Shown here in pieces: positions 8,620 to 18,997 of a stretch of DNA of 22,484 bases. A program made the translations under genes and the position numbers. Positions within the stretch are counted from its first letter, which is position 1, and each line of letters begins with the position of its first letter. The DNA lies in contig QZWS01000138.1 of the NCBI GenBank assembly GCA_004114245.1, forward strand, positions 1 to 22,484, written 5' to 3'. Under the pieces are notes generated by a model that saw only the letters and a program-made list of their open reading frames with translations, searched no databases and was not told where the DNA came from. The DNA is from Zoopage sp. CT-All. Lineage: Eukaryota; Zoopagomycota; Zoopagomycetes; Zoopagales; Zoopagaceae.

Positions 8620-10173
8620 ATGTTCCCCCGCGGCGCCAGCATCGCGCGGCGCTTCCTGCCACGCCACCCCTTCATCCCTGTTCCCTTCTTCGCCCGCGGC
8701 ATCGCAACATCCACCCCGCCCGCCATCCTCTCCGCGCCCCTGGACACGGCTGACCCGGAGCTCTACTCGCTCATCCACCGCGAGGCCCTGCGGCAGCGCG
8801 ATTCCATTTGCCTCATTCCCTCGGAGAACTTCACCTCTCGCGCCGTTGCCGCCGCACTCGCATCCCCCCTGCAGAATAAATACTCGGAGGGGTATCCTGG
8901 CGCGCGCTACTACGGCGGAAACGAGATCATTGATTGCGTCGAGCGGCTGTGCCAGCGCCGCGCGCTGGATGCCTTTGATCTGGACCCGGCTAAATGGGGC
9001 GTGAATGTGCAGGCGCTGTCCGGCGCTCCTGCAAATCTGTACGTGTATGGCGCACTACTGCAGCCCCACGATCGCATTATGGGGCTGGATTTGCCATCTG
9101 GCGGCCATCTGTCGCATGGCTATGCCACCCCGCTCAAGGCCATCTCGCACGTCTCGCAGTACTACACCACCATGCCGTACAAAGTCGATTCTAGCACGGG
9201 GCTGATTGACTATGAGCGGCTGCAGGAGCTTGTGCTCGCATTCCGACCGAAATTGATCGTGGCGGGCGCCAGCGCCTACCCTCGCCATATCGACTACGCC
9301 GTATTCCGCGAAGTGGCCGATTCCGTCAATGCGCACCTGGTAGTGGACATGGCACATATCAGCGGCATGGTTGCGACCCGCCATCTCCCGTCGCCGTTTG
9401 AATTCGCCGATGTGGTGACCACCACAACGCACAAGTCGCTGCGCGGGCCCCGTGGCGCGATGATTTTCTTCCGCCGGGGCCAGCGCGGTCTAAAGGCCGG
9501 CAAGCCGGTGATGTATGATCTGGAGGATCGCATCAACTTCTCCGTGTTCCCCGGCCATCAGGGCGGCCCGCACAACCACACAATTGGTGCGCTGGCGGTG
9601 GCGCTGAAGCTGGCCAAGGAGCCCGCGTACCACGAATATCAGCGCCAGGTATTGGATAACGCACAGGCGCTAGCGAAAGCGTTGCAATCACGCGGATACA
9701 ATCTTATCTCGGGCGGCACCGACACGCACCTGATGCTGATCGATTTGCAGCAGCAGGAAATCGATGGGGCTCGTGTGGAGCGGGTGCTAGAGTTGTGTCG
9801 CGTAGCGGCAAACAAGAACACCATCCCGAGTGATGTTAGCGCGCTGGTTCCCTACGGCCTGCGTGTCGGCACTCCGGCGATGACCACGCGCGGGCTGCGC
9901 GAGTCGGATTGGGAGGATGTCGCCGAGTTTATTCATCGCGGCGTAAGGCTAGCGCGTGAATTGGATGCCGGAGTGACGGGACGGCGTGTCCGCGATTTCC
10001 GAACCGCGATAGCCTCGTTCCGGGTTGACGAGCGGCTGGTGAGTCTGAGAGAAGACGTGGTCGCATTTGCTCGGCAGTGGCCGGTGGTCGGATATAGTGA
10101 ACATGTGGTGGGAAGTCTTGGATTGGATGAGGAGGCCAGCGCGGAGGAGAACGTCGAGTCTGAACAGTTGTAA
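8620..10173 (+). CDS. SHM1: Serine hydroxymethyltransferase, mitochondrial
   Basis: PLP enzyme interconverting serine + tetrahydrofolate and glycine + 5,10-methylene-THF. From the ATG at 8620 it is 517 residues, close to fungal mitochondrial SHMTs. It begins with an Arg-rich, acid-free presequence (MFPRGASIARRFLPRH...FFARGIATS). Family landmarks in order: LIPSENFTSRAV, NKYSEGYPGARYYGGNE, LSGAPANLYVY, LPSGGHLSHGY, VDMAHISGM, TTTTHKSLRGPRG with the PLP-binding Lys at ~272, and FPGHQGGPHNHTIGA. An earlier in-frame ATG at 8512 would add 36 residues but lies only 30 bp after the previous gene's stop; I chose 8620 because the presequence starts cleanly there. It converges on the next gene with 16 bp between stops. 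Assignment to the mitochondrial isoform rests on the presequence; no cytosolic copy is visible. Confidence 0.93.
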   Translation: MFPRGASIARRFLPRHPFIPVPFFARGIATSTPPAILSAPLDTADPELYSLIHREALRQRDSICLIPSENFTSRAVAAALASPLQNKYSEGYPGARYYGGNEIIDCVERLCQRRALDAFDLDPAKWGVNVQALSGAPANLYVYGALLQPHDRIMGLDLPSGGHLSHGYATPLKAISHVSQYYTTMPYKVDSSTGLIDYERLQELVLAFRPKLIVAGASAYPRHIDYAVFREVADSVNAHLVVDMAHISGMVATRHLPSPFEFADVVTTTTHKSLRGPRGAMIFFRRGQRGLKAGKPVMYDLEDRINFSVFPGHQGGPHNHTIGALAVALKLAKEPAYHEYQRQVLDNAQALAKALQSRGYNLISGGTDTHLMLIDLQQQEIDGARVERVLELCRVAANKNTIPSDVSALVPYGLRVGTPAMTTRGLRESDWEDVAEFIHRGVRLARELDAGVTGRRVRDFRTAIASFRVDERLVSLREDVVAFARQWPVVGYSEHVVGSLGLDEEASAEENVESEQL

Positions 10174-10189
10174 AAGAGCATTGCGTTCG

Positions 10190-10684
10190 TCACAGCGCTA
10201 GTGCATAGTACAGACCCACGCCGGCGAGGCTCCCAAGTCCGAGGGCCAGATCCAGCACAAGTATAGTATACACCCACACCGTTGCAAGCCCGGGCGCCCG
10301 CAGCATGACGCTCATTGCAGGCTCCTTCTGGGTCACGGACAACAACGAACACCCGGAAAGCAGCGACATTCCCACCATCATCAGCCGCATCCACCGAGAC
10401 TCGGCATACTCGTTGCAGATGTAGAGCATCAAGCAGATCGCTGGCGCGGTACTGAGCAGCTGCGAGGCTATTTCAGACGCAATTATGTCCTGTCCGAACT
10501 GACGGCGCACGACGACGTGCAGCAGGACGTAGAGTGCCAGCAGAGGAATGGCGTAGAGGGCGACAAGGACAACGCTGCGCACACGCGGCGACAGCGGCAT
10601 CGTCGCCTGTTTTGTCTGCTGTCGGACATTGTATGGAGCGGCAGGCGCGGATGCCGTGGCGAGCATTGCAGGTTTGCGAGGCAT
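10190..10684 (-). CDS. Four-helix membrane protein of unknown function
   Basis: A 164-residue protein from the ATG at 10684; the frame stays open further upstream only with a TTG. The first ~35 residues are polar and basic (MPRKPAM...PLSPRVR). Four hydrophobic segments follow: ~37-59, ~68-90, ~98-116 and ~132-163, ending directly at the C-terminus (LGSLAGVGLYYALAL). There are no cysteine or histidine motifs and no cleavable signal peptide. I do not recognise the family. Size and topology are like small endomembrane (ER/Golgi) proteins of fungi, but this is only a resemblance. It lies tail-to-tail with SHMT and head-to-tail downstream of MRT4 (90 bp). Confidence 0.7.
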   Translation of the reverse strand: MPRKPAMLATASAPAAPYNVRQQTKQATMPLSPRVRSVVLVALYAIPLLALYVLLHVVVRRQFGQDIIASEIASQLLSTAPAICLMLYICNEYAESRWMRLMMVGMSLLSGCSLLSVTQKEPAMSVMLRAPGLATVWVYTILVLDLALGLGSLAGVGLYYALAL

Positions 10685-10774
10685 CACGATGATCGTCAAG
10701 GCTCATAGCGTGCACATACACACGACCAGTCCGCTACCAAGCCCACACCGCGTCCAGCACTGCACATCGCCGCC

Positions 10775-11452
10775 CTACGCTTCGTGCACCTTTCCATCTT
10801 CGTACCAGCACTTGACCTCCACCCGGAACACCGCCAGCGGATGGCAAAACAGCTTGAGCAGCTGGGCCTGCTTGGGCGTTATCACATCGCCCTCCCTGCA
10901 CACCACCCACTCCTCCCGCAACGCAATCTGTCCCTTCTCCCGGTGCACGGGCACGCCGAGCTTTGTGAGCTGCTCAAACATGGCTGGCGCGATGGGATCC
11001 CCAGCGATATGGACAAGCCCGGCGGGCAGTGTGATGGTCGCCGACGCAGCATTGCCGGTGCGCGCATAGTCTTTCTGCTGGAAGGAGGAGAAGAAGGCGA
11101 GGGCGGTGGCGGCGGGAGCGGTGGTGAAGTAGAGGCCGACCTCACCCGACATTCGGCCCGCGAGCAGCCGAAGTCCGCTGCTGCTCTCCTCCGCGCCCAT
11201 CTCGTCTGCGGCCTCCTCGAGCGCCTTGCGCATGACATTTACCCGGCCAAAAAAGAAGCGGCCCTGGTCCTTGAGCTGCTGCCGCAGTTCTTTGATGAGG
11301 GTGTTGCGCATGTCCTGGACGGAGAAGAGCACGAGGCGAGGATAGGCAGAGAGCGCGTCCTTGACGGCACCAAAGAGCGCGTCCTTGGTGGCACGGCCCT
11401 TGGAGCGCGTCTTGGAGAGGGTGACGACCTTTTGGCGTTTGGAGCGCGGCAT
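10775..11452 (-). CDS. MRT4: Ribosome assembly factor MRT4 (P0/L10-like)
   Basis: MRT4 is a nucleolar paralogue of ribosomal protein P0 that occupies the P0 site on pre-60S particles until P0 replaces it. The 225-residue protein begins MPRSKRQKVVTLSKT, the usual opening of the family, with the L10/P0 fold over the remainder (VRLVLFSVQDMRN-like core, KDQGRFFFGRVNVMRKAL, ending VKCWYEDGKVHEA). Length agrees with yeast Mrt4 (~236). It lacks the acidic P-protein tail of P0, as expected for MRT4. The frame is open upstream to 11989, but that part overlaps UBC1 and is not family-like, so the ATG at 11452 is chosen. Confidence 0.9.
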   Translation of the reverse strand: MPRSKRQKVVTLSKTRSKGRATKDALFGAVKDALSAYPRLVLFSVQDMRNTLIKELRQQLKDQGRFFFGRVNVMRKALEEAADEMGAEESSSGLRLLAGRMSGEVGLYFTTAPAATALAFFSSFQQKDYARTGNAASATITLPAGLVHIAGDPIAPAMFEQLTKLGVPVHREKGQIALREEWVVCREGDVITPKQAQLLKLFCHPLAVFRVEVKCWYEDGKVHEA

Positions 11453-11600
11453 TGGGCGGATGCGTGTGGGGAGGTGTCGCTGGAAAAGAAAAACGCGCCG
11501 AGTGCTGGACACCGAAAACGGCAGCGATCGAAAGACGAAAGAGCTAATAGCGAACTGCACGTGAGCATCGAGCACCGACGGATTTGACCACACTGATTGG

Positions 11601-12440
11601 CTACATTCCACCCCCGCCGAGGAGCTCCTCCAGAGCGCCGGCCTCGTCACCGCCCCACCGCAACATAGCCTGGACGATGGATGTCCGCGGGAACCCCATG
11701 TCGCGCAGCCGCATGAAGGCAATTGGATCGACGCCCGGGGGAAGCGCGTCCTGCTCACACGGGGCAGCAGCTGCACCATCGCGCGCTGATGTGGGAGAAG
11801 TCGCGATGGTGGGTCGCGCGCGGCCATGCAGCGTGCGTCCCGAACTCGGCATCGCATTCGCAGCTTCTGCGTCCTTCGCAGCCTCAGTGCGTCTCCGATT
11901 AGCTGCAGCACTCCCGGGCACATACGTTGCCCCATCTGTAGGCCAGTTCGCGGCGCGCCCCCCCTCGGCGTCCTGTCCGTCGGATGCATATTCCCGCGCC
12001 CATCGTCTCGCCTCCTCCTCCCATCCCTCGCGATCCTCCATAAAATGGCTCGCTACCACCCCGTCCTGGGGGTCCTCGGGCACCGGGGAGCACAGCAGAC
12101 TCTGAATGCTGATCACGGCGCTGCGAATCGTCAGCGCGGGCGTCCACTCCCCCTTCAAGATATCCAGACATATTACGCCTGTTTGGGAGGACACGTTGGG
12201 GTGGTAGACGGGTGTGAGAAAGCGGATATCGGGCGGCTTGAAGGGGTAGCCGGGGGTCACGGTAACAGCGAGCCGAAAGGTGCCATGCTCGTATGGCGTG
12301 TGGATGGGCCCGCGGAACGCGACGATGAGACGGGTGAGGTCGTCCTCGGCGGGCTGCGTGAGCGTCAACCCCGAGGTGGCGTCGCGACGGAGGTCGGCGA
12401 GCTCGCGGGCTAGACGTCGGGTATCGATGGCACGGGTCAT
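11601..12440 (-). CDS. UBC1: Ubiquitin-conjugating enzyme E2 with C-terminal UBA domain (UBC1/E2-25K type)
   Basis: A 279-residue E2. The UBC fold occupies ~1-150, with the PGYPFKPP loop (~63-70), HPN at 80-82 and the catalytic Cys91 in TGVICLDILKGEW. A ~80-residue Ala/Arg-rich linker follows, then a UBA domain at ~237-277 (DPIAFMRLRDMGFPRTSI... with the MGF loop and a LEELL end). This domain order defines the UBC1/E2-25K group, which builds Lys48-linked chains. The linker is longer than in yeast Ubc1 (215 residues total). The start ATG at 12440 is the first Met and opens the E2 N-terminal helix. It is divergent from the gene at 12558. Confidence 0.93.
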   Translation of the reverse strand: MTRAIDTRRLARELADLRRDATSGLTLTQPAEDDLTRLIVAFRGPIHTPYEHGTFRLAVTVTPGYPFKPPDIRFLTPVYHPNVSSQTGVICLDILKGEWTPALTIRSAVISIQSLLCSPVPEDPQDGVVASHFMEDREGWEEEARRWAREYASDGQDAEGGRAANWPTDGATYVPGSAAANRRRTEAAKDAEAANAMPSSGRTLHGRARPTIATSPTSARDGAAAAPCEQDALPPGVDPIAFMRLRDMGFPRTSIVQAMLRWGGDEAGALEELLGGGGM

Positions 12441-12557
12441 GCCGTGATGGAGCGCGGGAGGCTGCCAGCGCTCTGTTGACTGCCTTAGACAGCGTGATCT
12501 GCATTCTCTACATCACCCTCAAGCACCTCCGCGCCAACCCCCAGTCTTAGAAACAAC
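12441..12557. promoter_or_regulatory. Short divergent promoter region, UBC1 / Pro-rich secreted protein
   Basis: Only 117 bp separate the two opposite start codons, so both promoters must overlap here. I see no clear TATA box; the plus-strand side is C-rich (CATCACCCTCAAGCACC) just before the ATG at 12558. Confidence 0.4.
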
Positions 12558-13220
12558 ATGCAAGCTGCTGCCGTCATCGCCGTCTGTGCGCTGGTCCTTG
12601 GCCATCATACCTCCTCGGTGCTTGCTAGTCAGCCGCGGCTGCGGCCACAACTGCCGCTTCCACCCGCCCCAAGAGTCACTGGTCCGCAGTCGCCACTTCC
12701 ACCCGCTTCAGAGTTGCCTGATTGGCTGCATTCGCCGCTTCCACCCCCACCAGTGTTCACTGATACGCAGTCGCAGTCGCCGCTTCCACCCGCTCCAGGG
12801 TTTACTGATTGGCTGCATTCACCGCTTCCACCCCCACCAGTGTTCACTGGTCCGCAGTCGCCACAACCGTCGCTACCTCAGCCATTGCCGCCAGCCACTC
12901 CAATCACCCTCATCACCAGCGCTAGCATCGCTCCTAAACCACTCCCTCGCACTCCTTTGTCATCATCTCGCCCATCGGAGCCTACCGTGTCGACAGGATC
13001 TGGCATCCAGTTGCCGCGTGACACCTCTAGTGGGCATTCCCAGCTATCCGCGTCGGGGCCCAAGCAGCAACGCCTATACAACCTGGCGGCGACCATATTT
13101 CCTGATACCCATGGTGGCTCGCCCAAACAGCATGCTTTTACGTATGGAGACTTCATTGGGTTCAAGCCGCTGTCTTCCAGTTCTGGCTCACCCGACTCTG
13201 GCTCACCCGACTCTGGCTAA
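12558..13220 (+). CDS. Secreted Pro-rich repeat protein; probably the 5' part of a broken gene
   Basis: A 220-residue frame. Residues 1-~23 form a signal peptide (MQAAAVIAVCALVLGHHTSS). Residues ~30-105 are Pro-rich repeats (SPLPP..., DWLHSPLPPPPVFT), followed by a Ser/Thr/Pro segment and a more folded-looking stretch (LYNLAATIFPDTHGG...HAFTYGDFIGF). It ends at a TAA (13218-13220) inside a four-copy 15-bp SPDSG repeat. The same frame then stays open another 33 codons to 13319, and coding-like but broken sequence continues to ~15101. I therefore suspect this is the N-terminal part of a formerly longer protein of the same architecture (signal peptide, Pro-rich linker, body) as the gene at 1-1003. 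It could still be expressed as a short secreted Pro-rich protein. Confidence 0.6.
   Translation: MQAAAVIAVCALVLGHHTSSVLASQPRLRPQLPLPPAPRVTGPQSPLPPASELPDWLHSPLPPPPVFTDTQSQSPLPPAPGFTDWLHSPLPPPPVFTGPQSPQPSLPQPLPPATPITLITSASIAPKPLPRTPLSSSRPSEPTVSTGSGIQLPRDTSSGHSQLSASGPKQQRLYNLAATIFPDTHGGSPKQHAFTYGDFIGFKPLSSSSGSPDSGSPDSG
12690..12857 (+). repeat. Pro-rich tandem repeat, two units (87 and 81 bp)
   Basis: Unit 1 (12690-12776) encodes SPLPPASELPDWLHSPLPPPP... and unit 2 (12777-12857) encodes SPLPPAPGFTDWLHSPLPPPP.... Inside each unit CCGCTTCCACCC-type segments recur. The unit lengths differ by 6 bp, an in-frame QS indel. Confidence 0.85.
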
Positions 13221-13244
13221 CCCGACTCCGGCTCACCCGATATG
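13185..13244 (+). repeat. 15-bp tandem repeat (SPDSG) carrying the stop codon
   Basis: Four copies of GGCTCACCCGACTCT at 13185, 13200, 13215 and 13230. The third reads GGCTAACCC..., so a single C-to-A change relative to its neighbours turns the Ser codon TCA into TAA. The fourth is diverged at its end. Confidence 0.85.
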
Positions 13245-15101
13245 CTAGCCTGGTCAGACTCAGCCCCTGTGCGGCCTCTGGTAGACTCGCCTGTCGTCTG
13301 TGTTGGAACTGAGACGTGATAGCCAGGGATGTGTTGTGCAGACTGCTATGAAAAAACTTACTTCATTGGACTACTTCATGGCCGAAACGGCCGCCAGCAC
13401 AATCCAATCATCTGAGTTACAACAGTCTGGACTCCCCACAGTACAGACAGTAGCATATCGCCCCCTCTTTCTTTGTTTCGTTCTGGCAGTCCGCCAATGT
13501 TGTCATTGAGCTCAGGCTCTCCAAGCAATCAGCATTCTACGCATGATCCCGAGCCATCTTTTTCAGAAGTATCCCATTGCCAGGATTTGCATTGCTTGGC
13601 CAGTACATCTGGTAGCATAAACAGCATTCAATCAGTCAATATGCTTGCTGCGGGAAGCCAAGCACTCTGTCTGCAGATGGATGGTGATTATGCCTTGTTT
13701 GTCCAAGAACTGGAATGGCTCAACAGCAACGCTAACCCACACACTGTGCACATTCCCTCCTGTCACAAGCCAGACAACAACAGTAGTTGACGGCTACCGG
13801 CATGGACTGACTTTGCCACAGGCAACTACCAGACCAAGCTTCTTGGTGTAAATGTTGCCCAGGCCACCAAGCAGATCAATAATGCCATCAGCAGTATTGG
13901 CACAATTCCAGGGAAGCTGGGTATGGCCACAGTGCCAAGTACCATAGAGCGTGGGACTGACCTGGGCCAAGAACTTGCTACTTACCATCTATGAACATCC
14001 AGAATTATTTAACATGTCCAAGGTCAAGCTGACACAAAATGTGTTGATCACTTTGCTAGCCTATTCACGTTTCCCGAGGCACAGCAGTATACCTGGCTTG
14101 ACTGCCTGACACCCATGATTGACAATTTGTATGCCCAAAGTCTGCCCATCAAGCTTGGTGCCACCTGGCCCACAGGGGCCATCAAATTCCTCAGCATAAC
14201 AACAAGACATATGTCCTTGCCGTCAGCTTTCTGCCTATCACACAAATCACTAGCAATCATGGCGTGTTTTGTCATGTCTACAGCGGCTTCCGAGGATATG
14301 GATACACTGCGTCTGGTCCAGACTATTGATGTTCGAACATTTGCACCTCAATTTTTGTACTCTCGACTACCAAGAATTACTGGACAAGGCTCCTCATATT
14401 GGTGATTTAACATTGGATAAATCTCATGAACCTACTAGTCATTGCGCAATCACTGCCCCAAGCTTTGTCTTGGTAATACTTGGAGCCTGGGGCAACAAAA
14501 AAGATGATACAAAAGACAGCCATATAGAAAAAAAAAAGTGAAACGCTGCAAAAAAAATGCCAAGGAGCAAATTATGCAAAGTATTCTCTACCTTATTGAC
14601 ATGTATATCAAGCTCTCCGGAGGACCTGGTGTAGCGGATTTACTCTGGTTTGCCAAGAGTCTGCTCCTCAATGGACATATTATATCATTCTATGACTCCG
14701 TTGTAAAGCATTTTGGTATATGAGAGTATTTGCATGGCCCCATGCATCGTGTGCGCTTGTCAGACAGTACATATATTAAGCTTGGCATTCTCAGCTGGCC
14801 GGTCCAACTGGCTGTGCTTCAGCAGCTCAAACTCACAAAGCCATGCTCCGTAATGCACTGTATCATCCATGCACTGGAGCATTACAAGCTTTTGCCAGAT
14901 CGAGATGATAGTGGCAGACAGGAAATTGAGGGCTGGCTTGGGCATTCTTGCTGACGCCAACCAACCATCGTTGGTCGGGTGATGCAATGCAGCTCCATTG
15001 CCCGAATTCCCAATAGTGATTCATTGTATGACCCAGAGATGCTGCCAGCGGGGCCTTGGACGCAGTCTCCACTTCATCCTGAAGCAGAGCAATGCTTCTA
15101 G
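13221..15101 (+). pseudogene. Decayed gene, probable third copy of the unknown secreted family
   Basis: An A/T-richer stretch with coding-like segments that switch frame and carry stops. One frame runs ~13480-13985 with a TGA at 13788; it moves by +1 near 13985 (YEHPELFNMSKV), returns near 14065 (EAQQYTWLDCLTP), shifts again near 14175 and 14300, and continues from 14538 to a TAG at 15099-15101 with TGAs at 14721 and 14952. By hand, pieces align in order with the secreted family. NYQTKL...QINNAISS fits NYRREL...QFKKDLAS of the 1-1003 protein. HLYEHPELF fits FLYDNVSIF. EQIMQSILYL and KLSGG..VADLL fit the 21650-22484 protein, as does LSWPV...HYKLLP (LDWQV...ENKAVP). Individual matches are weak; order and direction give the support. 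A gene with many introns is the alternative, but the frame changes lack consistent GT-AG borders. Confidence 0.55.
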
Positions 15102-15266
15102 GAAAGACACGGCTGGCGGAGCAGCTCGGGAGCATGCCGATTGGCGCCTACTGGGACTCGAGCCTGCAGCCTGCCGCCGGCTTGGCCGCCCCAAAACCAA
15201 CGCCTTCTATCCTTGCCGAGCGCCATCTTTGCCCCTCATCCGCCGCCGAATTCAAGCATCACATAG

Positions 15267-18785
<3,519 letters not shown>

Positions 18786-18997
18786 CTTGTATGCATATCT
18801 TTCAGTTTATTTCGATTGTGTGCTGCCCTGTTTTTGCATGCCACTGTCCGAGTATCGCAGCGTGTTCGGTGGTTGCGGATTTGATCAGCGTCTGCATTGG
18901 TCGCCAGCCCACTGCAAACTACATGCCGTACGTTAAGCAAATCATTGCTGTAATCACTCGCAATATATTCGTCCAAAAGGCCTTATATGCAGACAGC

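Noticed and set aside
7796-9004. A 402-codon plus-strand frame overlapping both the chitin-binding gene and SHMT
   Set aside because: It is out of frame with both recognised proteins, is a Thr/Pro-rich product of their GC-rich codons and repeats, and has no domain.
11453-11989. N-terminal extension of MRT4 to give 404 residues
   Set aside because: The extension overlaps UBC1 antisense, is not family-like, and MPRSKR at 11452 is the usual MRT4 opening.
13221-15101. Reading the broken stretch as an intact multi-intron gene
   Set aside because: Frame changes and in-frame stops (13788, 14721, 14952) do not coincide with plausible GT-branch-AG borders like the two seen in IRE1. RNA data could still overturn this.
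13221-15101. Retrotransposon or DNA transposon remnant
   Set aside because: No reverse transcriptase, integrase or transposase motif, no terminal repeats and no target-site duplication seen; the pieces fit the secreted family better.
18786-18997. tRNA or small RNA gene between IRE1 and the phosphatase
   Set aside because: No cloverleaf, A/B box pair or terminator T-run could be made out.
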